NCBI GenBank assembly: GCA_963643985.1
Contig: CAVINP010000048.1
Span: forward strand, 1 to 13,606
Source: SFTH01 sp963643985
GTDB taxonomy: Bacteria; Bacillota; Clostridia; Christensenellales; Aristaeellaceae
Direction of reading: 5' to 3'
Length of the DNA: 13,606 nt
In this document: in pieces, positions 6,768-13,412 of the stretch
Numbering within the stretch: position 1 is the first letter of the stretch
Layout: each line of letters starts with the position of its first letter
Notes under the pieces: generated by a model
What the model saw: the letters and a program-made list of their open reading frames with translations, nothing else
What the model was told of the DNA's origin: nothing
Databases searched by the model: none
Program-made: the position numbers and the translations under genes

Positions 6768-7583
6768 ATGGCCTGCGCGGATCTGCACATACATTCCGTC
6801 TGTTCCGACGGCACATTTACGCCCGAGGAGATCGTCTCCCGCGCGCGGGCACGGGGGCTGGGGCTGATATCCGTCTGCGACCACAACGTGACGGAGGGTA
6901 CGCTCGAGACTCAAAAGCTTGCTCAGGCGGCGGGGCTGGGCTACATCACCGGCGTGGAGATCGATGCGCTGCACCGCGGTACGGACGTGCACATACTCTG
7001 CTACGGCGCGGATCTGCAAAACGAGGCGCTGCTTGAATGCATCCGCCGTGCGCGATCCCGTTTGGACGACATGAGCACGGAGCTCCTTTTGCGCATGCTC
7101 CCGGACTATCCGAACCTGAGCATGGCGGAATACGGGGCACTGGCGCACGACCCCGCGCAGGGCGGCTGGAAGATGCTGCAGTACCTCAGGCAGAAGCACG
7201 TGACGCAGACCCTGCGCGAGGGCTTTGCCTTTTATGATCGCTACAACGTGCGCTATGCGGATGCGGGCTTTGATGCCGCGGCGGACGTGATTCCCCTGAT
7301 TCATGCCGCGGGCGGACGCGCGGTGCTGGCGCATGCGGGCGTGACGTTTGAGTGGAATACATTGAACGAACTGCTGGCGCAGACCCGGGACGCGCTCGAT
7401 GCCGGCTTTGACGGAGCGGAATGCTACTATCCGCGCCACGATGCGGGCGTGACGCGCAGCCTGGTCGCACTGTGCAGGCAGCGGGGCCTGCTCATCACCG
7501 CGGGCAGCGACTGCCACGGCGCATTCAACCACAGCGAGATCGGCCAGACGCGAACGCCTATAGAGTTGCTGGTGATCGGTTGA
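6768..7583 (+). CDS. PHP-domain metal-dependent phosphoesterase (TrpH/YciV type)
   Basis: A 271-residue cytoplasmic PHP-family hydrolase. All main metal-binding motifs are present in order: DLHIHS (5-10), SDG (13-15), CDHN (37-40), GVEID (62-66), VHIL (74-77), AHAG (188-191), and GSDCHG (246-251). This order and length match the small stand-alone TrpH/YciV group, whose characterised E. coli member acts on nucleoside 3',5'-bisphosphates and short RNA from the 5' end. Substrate here is not known. The start is the ATG at 6768, 8 bases after AAGGAG; the same frame is open 14 codons further upstream, but that stretch covers the ribosome binding site and the end of the terminator hairpin. It follows the phosphofructokinase by 82 bases and may be transcribed by readthrough. 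No separate promoter with usable spacing was found. Confidence 0.88.
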   Translation: MACADLHIHSVCSDGTFTPEEIVSRARARGLGLISVCDHNVTEGTLETQKLAQAAGLGYITGVEIDALHRGTDVHILCYGADLQNEALLECIRRARSRLDDMSTELLLRMLPDYPNLSMAEYGALAHDPAQGGWKMLQYLRQKHVTQTLREGFAFYDRYNVRYADAGFDAAADVIPLIHAAGGRAVLAHAGVTFEWNTLNELLAQTRDALDAGFDGAECYYPRHDAGVTRSLVALCRQRGLLITAGSDCHGAFNHSEIGQTRTPIELLVIG

Positions 7584-7640
7584 ATGGCGATCGGGAGCCG
7601 GCTTTAACTTGACAACATTGCGCAACCCCACACAATTTCA

Positions 7641-7663
7641 CTGACCACTGTTTCCCCGGTCCC
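7641..7663. repeat. Dispersed intergenic repeat, left part
   Basis: CTGACCACTGT (7641-7651) repeats an arm at 2519-2529, and CCCCGGTCCC (7654-7663) is continued on the other side of the inserted element at 7828-7840. The combined sequence matches the reverse complement of 11106-11134 with few differences, so all three are pieces of one repeat family. Confidence 0.6.
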
Positions 7664-7827
7664 TAGAGCGTGTTTCTAAATTCGCCACGATGCATTTTCG
7701 GCGTCTTTGCCTGCATTTCTGCGTTGATTTCCCTTGATTTACCTCCAGTAAACCTGCGGAAAATCGCCTTGAACTGCAAGCAAATCCACTCGAAACTGCA
7801 CATGTCTCATTTTAGAAACACACTCTA
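7664..7827. mobile_element. MITE-like element, 164 bp with TA ends, complete copy
   Basis: The ends form a 17-bp inverted repeat with a single mismatch (7664-7680 against 7811-7827), starting TAGAG and ending CTCTA. The flanking TA is best read as a target-site duplication. The interior is an imperfect palindrome (for example TTTGCCTGCA near 7697-7715 against TGCAAGCAAA near 7777-7785) and has no coding capacity. Its first 54 bases are identical to 13553-13606. TA duplication is typical of elements moved by IS630/Tc1-type transposases; none is encoded in this window, so the mover is inferred. Confidence 0.85.
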
Positions 7828-7897
7828 ATCCCTATTCCCCGACAACTATTTTGTCATCTTTTCATCATACCCATATCCATATTCCGCCCCCTTGGGA

Positions 7898-7906
7898 TGA
7901 TATACT
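7898..7906 (+). promoter_or_regulatory. Extended -10 promoter candidate of the motor operon
   Basis: TGATATACT at 7898-7906 is an extended -10 element 42 bases before the start codon. The -35 region at 7878-7883 (CATATT) is poor. An overlapping TATAAA at 7906-7911 is an alternative. Confidence 0.45.
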
Positions 7907-7948
7907 ATAAATGTATATCCATATGCCCGAAGGAGGTGCTTTTCTTTC

Positions 7949-9493
7949 ATGCAAGTGCTCGATTTCCTGTCCGGCAGCTGGCTGGACATGCTGGTCTATG
8001 CCATCATCATATTTGTATTCGTCATTGCTCTGGTGAAGTGTGTCGCGCCCGTGCTGCACAACCGCAACCTGCTGCGCCGCGCCATACGCAACATTCGCGC
8101 GGGGGCGCAGGCCAAGCAGTCCTGGCAGGAGGACAACTTCCTGGGCGACGGTGCGCTCTGCTCCCACTGGAGCGAATATCTGAACAACCTCTTCTTTGCC
8201 GACGGCGTGTACCACAACGCATCCAACGTTGAGGACTATATTAATGAAGAAACCGTCATATCCGGTCCGGGCCGCGGCAGTTTCTCCGATGCAGTGCCGG
8301 GCCTGCTGACCTCCCTGGGTTTCCTGGGCACGCTGATCGGCCTGACCACGGGTCTTTCGGGCTTCAGCATGGACGACTCGGGCGCGGTGATGCAGTCCAT
8401 CGTCACGCTGATCCCCGGCATGCGCTATGCCTTCATGACCTCGATCTTCGGCGTGATCGGCTCTCTTGCCTTTACGCTTATCACCCGCGCCGCGCAGGGC
8501 TCGACCGAGCGCACGCTCCGTGACTTCTACGGCGCGATGAGCCGCTATGCGGGCGTGCTCTCCGTCGATCCCATGACGCAGGTGGCGATCTACCAGCAGG
8601 AACAGACGGCGCTGATCAGGCAGATGTCCGAGGATCTGGGCGGCCGGCTCTCCGACAATGTTGCCGAGGCCGTCGGCCGCGCAGTCGAGCCGCTCAACCA
8701 GAGCCTGCGCTCCTTCGTCAGCGTGACCACGCGCGACCAGATGCGCTTCCTGGATGCGGTCGTCAACCGCTTCATGGACCGCATGGACGAATCGCTCAAC
8801 GGACAGATCAAGAAGTTCGGCAAGACGCTTGAGGAGGCTGCGTCGCTTCAGGAAGAGGCCATGCAGACCATGCGCTCCGGCGTGAAGGATACGGACGACA
8901 TGCTGCGCGGCATGCGCGAGGTATCCCGCATCGCGGGTGAAATGGTGCAGAACAACAGCACCTACATCCGCGACCTGCAAAACATTCAGGCCAAGAACAG
9001 GGAAGCCTTTGCCAAGGTCGCCGACAGCGTCGAGCAGATGGATCTGGTCACCCGCCGTCAGGACGAGTACCTCAAGAGCGTCAGCGCCATGCAGGCCGAG
9101 ATCACGCACAGCGTCGATCAGATGCTCACCGCCCTCAAGGGCTTCTCCGAGAAGATGACGGAGAACGGCAACGCCGCGGGCGCGAGCCTGACGAAGGCCG
9201 CCGAGGAGCTGCGCACCACGGGCGAGAACCTGCAGAGCATCCACCGCGACTGCACGGGCGCGATCACGAACGAACTGAAGCTGACGCTGGATGCGTATCA
9301 GGACTATGTCAACCAGTTTACGCAGCGCGTGGACTATCTGGCCTCGAGCATCAGCTCGGCGCTGTCGCAGCTGCCGCGCAACGTGGACGATGCCACCAAC
9401 GGCTTCCTCGACCAGATCGACCGCCTGACGGACGCACTGTCCCAGGCGCAGGCCGCGCTCAACCACGGCGTGGACGAGTTCTACGGGCGCTGA
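7949..9493 (+). CDS. MotA/TolQ/ExbB-like ion-channel subunit with long helical tail (ZorA-like)
   Basis: A 514-residue inner-membrane protein. Hydrophobic helices lie at about 12-36, 115-138 and 157-181. The second and third form the MotA/TolQ/ExbB core, seen in PGLLTSLGFLGTLIGLTTGL (117-136) and TSIFGVIGSLAF (164-175), whose small and polar residues line the ion path of such stators. The remaining 330 residues (185-514) are predicted helical and charged, with heptad-like patterning, and should form a cytoplasmic tail. Three TM helices plus a long cytoplasmic helical tail is the architecture of ZorA, the motor subunit of Zorya anti-phage systems, though this tail is shorter than the roughly 500 residues of E. 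coli ZorA. GAAGGAGGTG precedes the ATG. The stop codon TGA overlaps the ribosome binding site of the MotB-like gene, pointing to translational coupling. Flagellar MotA and ExbB/TolQ lack such a tail. The biological output is unknown. Confidence 0.82.
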   Translation: MQVLDFLSGSWLDMLVYAIIIFVFVIALVKCVAPVLHNRNLLRRAIRNIRAGAQAKQSWQEDNFLGDGALCSHWSEYLNNLFFADGVYHNASNVEDYINEETVISGPGRGSFSDAVPGLLTSLGFLGTLIGLTTGLSGFSMDDSGAVMQSIVTLIPGMRYAFMTSIFGVIGSLAFTLITRAAQGSTERTLRDFYGAMSRYAGVLSVDPMTQVAIYQQEQTALIRQMSEDLGGRLSDNVAEAVGRAVEPLNQSLRSFVSVTTRDQMRFLDAVVNRFMDRMDESLNGQIKKFGKTLEEAASLQEEAMQTMRSGVKDTDDMLRGMREVSRIAGEMVQNNSTYIRDLQNIQAKNREAFAKVADSVEQMDLVTRRQDEYLKSVSAMQAEITHSVDQMLTALKGFSEKMTENGNAAGASLTKAAEELRTTGENLQSIHRDCTGAITNELKLTLDAYQDYVNQFTQRVDYLASSISSALSQLPRNVDDATNGFLDQIDRLTDALSQAQAALNHGVDEFYGR

Positions 9494-9504
9494 GGTGACG
9501 GACG

Positions 9505-10524
9505 ATGAAGTCATACAGCAGATACCGGTCCTCCGGGCACAGGCGCGGCGGGGACGGCAGCCACTGGCTGAGTTTTTCCGACCTGATGAGCTCGCTGGTC
9601 ATGATCATCATACTGGTGATGTTCTACATCATCTACCAGTATTTCAACCTGGCCGAAACCAATCAGGCGATACTTGAAGAGAAGCAGGCGCAGCTGGAAA
9701 TCCAGCAGACGCAGCTGGACGAACAGCAGACGCAATTGGACGAGCAGGAGGAGCAGCTGACCGCGGCCCAGAGCGACCTTGCGACCAAGGAAACCGAGCT
9801 GCAGACGGCCCAGACCGAACTGCAGAACGCGCAGGATCAGCTCAGCGCAAAGCAGAGCGAGGTGGACGAAAAGGAAGCTTCCCTGCAGGAGACGCAGACT
9901 GCGCTCGATGCGGCGCAGGAAGAACTCGATGCCCGTCAGGCGCAGATCGATGCGCAGCAGACGCAGCTGGAAGAGCAGCAGACGCAGATCGAGCAGCTCG
10001 TCGGCCTGAAGACGCGGCTGATTTCCTCGCTCTCCTCGGCGCTGAAGGCGGGCAGCATTTCCGCCAGCGTCGACCCGACCAACGGTTCCATTGCGCTGGA
10101 ATCGGACGTGCTCTTCGAATCCGGCAAGTATGAGCTGACCGAGCGCGGCAAAGAATTCGTGGACCGGTTCCTGCCGGTGTATCTGGACGTGCTTTTCTCC
10201 GACGAGTACAAGGGCTATGTGTCCGAGATCATCATCGAGGGACATACGGATTCGGACGGCGGCTATCTGGACAATCTGGAGCTGTCGCAGCAGCGTGCGC
10301 TGGCGGTGGCAAGCTACGTGCTGGGCACGGAATGCCGGGCGATCTCCGCAGACGTCAAAAACGAGCTGCGGCCGGTGGTCACGGTCAACGGGCGCAGCTA
10401 TTCCGACCGAATATTCAGCGCGGACGGCACGGAGGACAAGGAAGCCTCCCGCCGCGTGGTCTTCAAGTTCCGCCTGACGGATGAGCAGATGATACAGCAG
10501 CTGCGCGACATACTCGAAGAGTAA
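9505..10524 (+). CDS. MotB/ZorB-like stator subunit with coiled-coil stalk and OmpA-like domain
   Basis: A 339-residue single-pass membrane protein, N-in. After a basic N-terminus the sequence WLSFSDLMSSLVMIIILVMF (21-40) matches the start of MotB/ZorB transmembrane helices, with Asp26 in the place of the essential ion-binding aspartate. Residues about 50-168 are a Gln/Glu-rich coiled coil with clear heptads (QTQLDEQ repeated). Residues about 195-325 are an OmpA-like peptidoglycan-binding domain with FESGKYELT, EGHTDSDGGY (245-254), NLELSQQRA (257-265) and SRRVVFKF (315-322). The coiled-coil stalk between membrane and OmpA domain is absent from the short E. coli ZorB and may be needed to reach the thick wall of a Gram-positive cell; this is inference. 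The start is 11 bases after the preceding stop, with GAGGTG 7 bases upstream. It is surely co-transcribed with the channel subunit and should be its partner. Confidence 0.85.
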   Translation: MKSYSRYRSSGHRRGGDGSHWLSFSDLMSSLVMIIILVMFYIIYQYFNLAETNQAILEEKQAQLEIQQTQLDEQQTQLDEQEEQLTAAQSDLATKETELQTAQTELQNAQDQLSAKQSEVDEKEASLQETQTALDAAQEELDARQAQIDAQQTQLEEQQTQIEQLVGLKTRLISSLSSALKAGSISASVDPTNGSIALESDVLFESGKYELTERGKEFVDRFLPVYLDVLFSDEYKGYVSEIIIEGHTDSDGGYLDNLELSQQRALAVASYVLGTECRAISADVKNELRPVVTVNGRSYSDRIFSADGTEDKEASRRVVFKFRLTDEQMIQQLRDILEE

Positions 10525-10548
10525 TACATATGAAGGGGATATAAAAAG

Positions 10549-11106
10549 GTGGTCTATCTGAGAAGGCTGGTCTGGTTCATCGCAACCAGGCTGATACTGG
10601 TCTGCATCATATTCGGCATGCTGGTCTGCGGCTTCTACATGGGCTTGAACACCGCCAATATCTACGTGATACTGACGGACGGCCTGGAGCGCCGCGCGGA
10701 CGTGATACTGACGCAGGAGGACGCGGAGAACCTGAACTTCTATTTTCACGCCGACTTTCTGAGCACCGATCCGGCGCTGGAGGGCGCGTTTGACGGCAGC
10801 AGCGTCTATGACGACTACAACATCACCGACTTCGACTATGAGCTGACCGTCGAAAAGCTCTGGGCATGGCCGTGGGACAACTACGCCACCTGCACCGTGA
10901 CCGAGCGCGTGCCAGGCATCACGGGCAGCGTCATCTCCAGCCGCCGCAGCGAGGTCTCCTCCGAGATCCCCGCGTGGCAGGGCGGTCGATATGACATCAC
11001 GCTCGTGAAGGAAAACGGCACGTGGAAGATCATCGGCATGCAGCAAAAGACCGTGCTGATCGAGGCCGCCGCCACAACCGCCCCCACGCAGGCCCCGGCG
11101 GAGTAG
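10549..11106 (+). CDS. Single-pass membrane protein of the motor operon, unknown function
   Basis: A 185-residue protein that I do not recognise. The GTG start follows AAGGGG at 10 bases; an ATG at 10530 runs into a stop after four codons. One transmembrane helix (about 8-30) leads to an extracytoplasmic domain (about 40-172). Its last part, RYDITLVKENGTWKIIGMQQ (147-166), has the strand-turn-strand look of NTF2-like or similar alpha+beta cone folds, where a charged residue, Asn-Gly and Trp-Lys are frequent; this is a weak pattern match. The C-terminus is a short Ala/Thr/Pro-rich tail (173-185), possibly a wall or surface linker. It starts 24 bases after the MotB-like gene, so it belongs to the same operon and may be an accessory subunit of the envelope machine. 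No clear terminator follows. Confidence 0.78.
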   Translation: MVYLRRLVWFIATRLILVCIIFGMLVCGFYMGLNTANIYVILTDGLERRADVILTQEDAENLNFYFHADFLSTDPALEGAFDGSSVYDDYNITDFDYELTVEKLWAWPWDNYATCTVTERVPGITGSVISSRRSEVSSEIPAWQGGRYDITLVKENGTWKIIGMQQKTVLIEAAATTAPTQAPAE

Positions 11107-11134
11107 TGGCCGGGGAGTAGGGATCAGGGACCGG
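11106..11134. repeat. Uninterrupted copy of the dispersed repeat that the MITE split
   Basis: The reverse complement of 11106-11134 reads CCGGTCCC TG ATCCCTACTCCCCGG-GCCAC in pattern, matching 7656-7663 joined to 7826-7840 across the MITE-like element, with a few transitions. It begins at the end of the motor operon's last stop codon. Confidence 0.65.
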
Positions 11135-11195
11135 AGAAATAGTGATCCAAGCCCGGCGTAGCAGGTCTTGGGTGCGTAAGAACGGTGGTGGGAGT

Positions 11196-11227
11196 GCGCC
11201 AAATTCCATAAAATATGGATTTCGCGC
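11196..11227. repeat. Imperfect inverted repeat near the mntA promoter
   Basis: GCGC-AAAT-CCATA on the left and TATGGATTT-GCGC on the right pair with one mismatch and one bulge around three A. It lies between the motor operon and the toxin-antitoxin promoter, with no T-tract. It could be an operator, a weak terminator or part of a repeat. Confidence 0.45.
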
Positions 11228-11234
11228 CCCATAC

Positions 11235-11263
11235 TTGATTACAGAACGGATATCAATTATAAT
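11235..11263 (+). promoter_or_regulatory. Sigma-A promoter of the mntA-hepT pair
   Basis: TTGATT (11235-11240) and a perfect TATAAT (11258-11263) with exactly 17-bp spacing, 33 bases before the mntA start. The inverted repeat at 11196-11227 lies just upstream of the -35. Confidence 0.85.
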
Positions 11264-11295
11264 AAGGCCGGGGAATCAGTCGGGGAGGCATTGCG

Positions 11296-11601
11296 ATGAA
11301 CGATAAAATCTATACCATCGACGAAATCAAAGCGATTGCCTCACCCATTGCCAAGCAATACGGCATTGCAGCGATGTATCTGTTCGGGTCCTATGCACGC
11401 GGGGAAGCCACTTCAAACAGCGATCTTGATTTTCGCATCGACAAAGGCCGGCTCCGTTCTCTGTTTCAGCTGTCAGGTATGCAGATTGCACTCGAAAACG
11501 GTTTTAAGAAGGATTTGGATCTGCTGACAACGCAGATGCTCTCTCCGGAGTTTCTCAACGACATTCATCAGGAAGAGGTATTGATTTATGCCCAGGGTTG
11601 A
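11296..11601 (+). CDS. mntA: MntA-type nucleotidyltransferase antitoxin
   Basis: A 101-residue minimal nucleotidyltransferase (MNT). The GSYARGEATSNSDLDFRID segment (31-49) is the GS-X10-D-x-D catalytic signature with Asp43 and Asp45, and KDLDLLT (72-78) supplies the third acidic residue, so the active site looks intact. In studied pairs MntA uses ATP to AMPylate the tyrosine in the active site of the HepT toxin and so silences it. GGGGAGG lies 7 bases before the ATG. The 3' end overlaps hepT by 14 bases, the usual arrangement of this type VII toxin-antitoxin module. It has its own promoter and is therefore not forced to be part of the preceding motor operon. Confidence 0.92.
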   Translation: MNDKIYTIDEIKAIASPIAKQYGIAAMYLFGSYARGEATSNSDLDFRIDKGRLRSLFQLSGMQIALENGFKKDLDLLTTQMLSPEFLNDIHQEEVLIYAQG

Positions 11602-11944
11602 TTCAAATATTCGCGATAGAAATTGCATCGGGCATATGCTGCGCTACTGCGATCAGATCGAGGAAACTCTGGAATCAATCCGGTACGATAAAGACAGATT
11701 TCTTGCCTCGCACATTCACCAGAATGCAATCGCCATGTGTATTTTGCAATTAGGCGAGCTTTGCAAGCAGTTGTCAACGGCCTTTACGGATTCACATCAG
11801 CAGATTCCCTGGAGCCTGATTGCCAAAACGCGTGATACCTATGCGCATCACTACGGTGTGGTTGATTTTGAACTTGTTTGGGAAACGGCGGTCGAAGACA
11901 TTCCCGGCCTTGCTGACTTTTGCAGAAAGTATCTTGCCGAATAG
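11588..11944 (+). CDS. hepT: HepT-type HEPN RNase toxin
   Basis: A 118-residue all-helical HEPN-domain protein. The catalytic RX4HXY motif is complete: Arg82, His87 and Tyr89 in RDTYAHHY. The tyrosine is the residue AMPylated by MntA in characterised systems, so target and modifier are both intact here. HEPN toxins cleave RNA and halt growth on release. The N-terminal half shows the expected N-I/LQLGE-L-K-style helix (NAIAMCILQLGELCKQLS, 46-63). The gene starts inside mntA, with GGAAGAGG about 9 bases before the ATG, so translation is coupled. No terminator is evident in the 118 bases before the coiled-coil gene. Confidence 0.92.
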   Translation: MPRVDSNIRDRNCIGHMLRYCDQIEETLESIRYDKDRFLASHIHQNAIAMCILQLGELCKQLSTAFTDSHQQIPWSLIAKTRDTYAHHYGVVDFELVWETAVEDIPGLADFCRKYLAE

Positions 11945-12001
11945 TATTACCCTAATCATCAGTCATTGCGAACCTGCTCCATAATTTTTGTCTCAGGGGG
12001 C

Positions 12002-12030
12002 TGGTCATTCGGTTAATTTTGTGATACAAT
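12002..12030 (+). promoter_or_regulatory. Promoter of the coiled-coil envelope protein gene
   Basis: TGGTCA (12002-12007) and TACAAT (12025-12030) are 17 bases apart, and TGA before the -10 makes it extended. Start codon follows at 12063. Confidence 0.65.
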
Positions 12031-12062
12031 AGTCCTCAGAAACATTAAAGGAGGCTCATCGT

Positions 12063-13412
12063 ATGGATCGCAAAAACAAGGTGTGGCTCATTGTGCTGCT
12101 GGTGCTGCTCGTGGCGGCGATTGCAGGGATAATCGTGGTGACCGGTCAGCTGACGGGTTCGCGCGAGTCGGTGGCAACGCTCAGCACGCAGCTGGAGACC
12201 CAAAGCGAGCAATACGATCAGCTGAGCACCGAATACGAAGGCGCACAGGCGCAGGTCACGGAGCTTGAAGGACAGCTCACCGACGTACAGGCCGAGCTTA
12301 CCGATACGCAGACGCAGCTGACCGACGCGCAGACCGAGCTTGCGGACACACAGACGCAGCTCACCGACGCGCAAACGAACGGCGCGGCACTTGAGACGCA
12401 GCTGGCAGACGTGCAGGGCGAACTGACCGAAGCACAGACGCAGCTGACCGAAGCGCAGACGCAGCTCAGTGCGGCAGAGGCGAGCAATGCCGAGCTTGAG
12501 GGTCAGCTGGGCGAAGTGCAGACCGAACTGACCGCGGCTCAGGAAAAGCTGGCCGAGGTACAGGCACAGCTGAACCTGAATGCGGACACGATCACGCAGA
12601 CCATCGGGCTGGTGCAGACCGAAATCGATGCGCTGGGCATCGAAGCAGAGACCGACGAGACGCGCGATCTGAGCGGCATGACCGTGGGCGAGGTGCAGGA
12701 TGAGATCAAACGCATCACTTCCGACGACACGCTGAGCGCCGAAGAAAAGCATACCGAATTGAGCGCGATCAGGAACGGTCTGCTCGTGCTGATGGGCGAC
12801 ACGGGCGATGCCGACGAACTTGAGCAATCCGTGGACGATACGCAGGCGGTCATCGATGATCTCAATGCGCAGATTGAGGAGAGCAACGCCACCATCGCAA
12901 GCCTGCAGACTGAGCTGGACGCACTGCAGACCGAGCATCAGACGGCTTCCGACGATGCCGATGCCCGCATTGCGGAGCTGAGTGCCCAGATCGAGACCGA
13001 GCAGGCCCGCGTTGACGAGCTCAATGCCCTGCTGGCCGAGGCTCAGGCCCTGCTGGAGAAGTACGAGGCGCAGCTGCGCGTGTACATGCTCAGCCGTGAT
13101 CTGAGTGACGGCGAGGCCTACAGCGCCACCACCCTGGGCGGCGAGATCACCGCAGCTGCGGGCGATACGCATGCATCCTGGAGCTACACCAACAACTCCA
13201 TCAGCGGCAACGATGTCATCATCACACTGACGCTCGGCGATGAGGAACTGTTCCGCTCCGCCGCGCTCAAGCCGGGCGAGAGCCTGACGGAGCTGACGTT
13301 CAACCGCGCACTTGAGGCCGGCAGCTACGAGGCCGTGGTCACCGCCACGATCTGCAGCGGCAGCGAGACCGTCTCCGCCACGCGCACGCCGATCGAAATT
13401 ATTGTGCAGTAA
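12063..13412 (+). CDS. Membrane-anchored coiled-coil protein with C-terminal beta domain
   Basis: A 449-residue envelope protein. A short basic N-terminus (DRKNK) and one hydrophobic helix (about 7-27) anchor it, with the rest outside. Residues about 34-175 and 255-340 are coiled coil; the first block has near-exact heptads (TQLTDAQ, TELADTQ, TEAQTQL), Thr/Gln-rich. Residues about 375-449 look like a small beta-sandwich: ITLTLGDEELFRSAALKPGE and LEAGSYEAVVTATI resemble a domain common on clostridial surface proteins, in which KPG and a G-S/T-Y turn are conserved; this is from recollection. AAAGGAGG lies 8 bases before the ATG. The heptads resemble those in the stalk of the MotB-like protein, so the two could pair or could reflect similar composition. 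It has its own promoter. Function unknown; a spacer or tether in the cell wall is the simplest guess. Confidence 0.8.
   Translation: MDRKNKVWLIVLLVLLVAAIAGIIVVTGQLTGSRESVATLSTQLETQSEQYDQLSTEYEGAQAQVTELEGQLTDVQAELTDTQTQLTDAQTELADTQTQLTDAQTNGAALETQLADVQGELTEAQTQLTEAQTQLSAAEASNAELEGQLGEVQTELTAAQEKLAEVQAQLNLNADTITQTIGLVQTEIDALGIEAETDETRDLSGMTVGEVQDEIKRITSDDTLSAEEKHTELSAIRNGLLVLMGDTGDADELEQSVDDTQAVIDDLNAQIEESNATIASLQTELDALQTEHQTASDDADARIAELSAQIETEQARVDELNALLAEAQALLEKYEAQLRVYMLSRDLSDGEAYSATTLGGEITAAAGDTHASWSYTNNSISGNDVIITLTLGDEELFRSAALKPGESLTELTFNRALEAGSYEAVVTATICSGSETVSATRTPIEIIVQ
12276..12473 (+). repeat. Degenerate 21-bp tandem repeats encoding heptads
   Basis: Within the coiled-coil gene, units built around ACGCAGCTGACCGA...GCGCAGAC recur with a period near 21 bases, matching seven-residue heptads 72-137. 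Such DNA can change copy number by slippage. Confidence 0.6.

Larger units (their letters stand above)
7584..7948. other. 365-bp gene-free region upstream of the motor operon
   Basis: Contents in order: a TTGACA at 7609 without a convincing -10, a fragment of the dispersed GACCACTG/CCGGTCCC repeat, the complete MITE-like element (7664-7827), the rest of the split repeat (7828-7846), and the extended -10 and ribosome binding site of the following operon. No further gene is seen. Confidence 0.7.

Noticed and set aside
7609..7636. Promoter with TTGACA at 7609 and CACAAT at 7631 (16-bp spacing)
   Set aside because: The -10 matches only four of six bases and any transcript would first cross the MITE-like element. 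It may be a relic of an older promoter of the motor operon but is not supported as active.
7865..9514. Long minus-strand reading frame of 549 codons opposite the channel subunit
   Set aside because: It mirrors the real gene in a GC-rich sequence. Its translation is a His/Ala/Arg/Val-rich string without domains, and no ribosome binding site precedes it.
9511..11232. Minus-strand reading frame of 573 codons opposite the MotB-like and third gene
   Set aside because: Low-complexity Leu/Arg/Gln translation that is the antisense of the Gln-rich coiled coil; it spans two well-supported genes and a repeat.
7949..11944. A complete Zorya defence system
   Set aside because: Only ZorA- and ZorB-like subunits are seen. 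No ZorC, ZorD helicase/nuclease or ZorE HNH protein is present within the window, so the name Zorya is not assigned.
12276..12473. CRISPR-like tandem repeat array
   Set aside because: The repeats have a 21-bp period, no unique spacers, lie in frame in a coding gene and encode coiled-coil heptads.
12045..13172. Minus-strand reading frame opposite the coiled-coil gene
   Set aside because: Its repeated Leu/Arg/Gly pattern is the antisense of heptad repeats.
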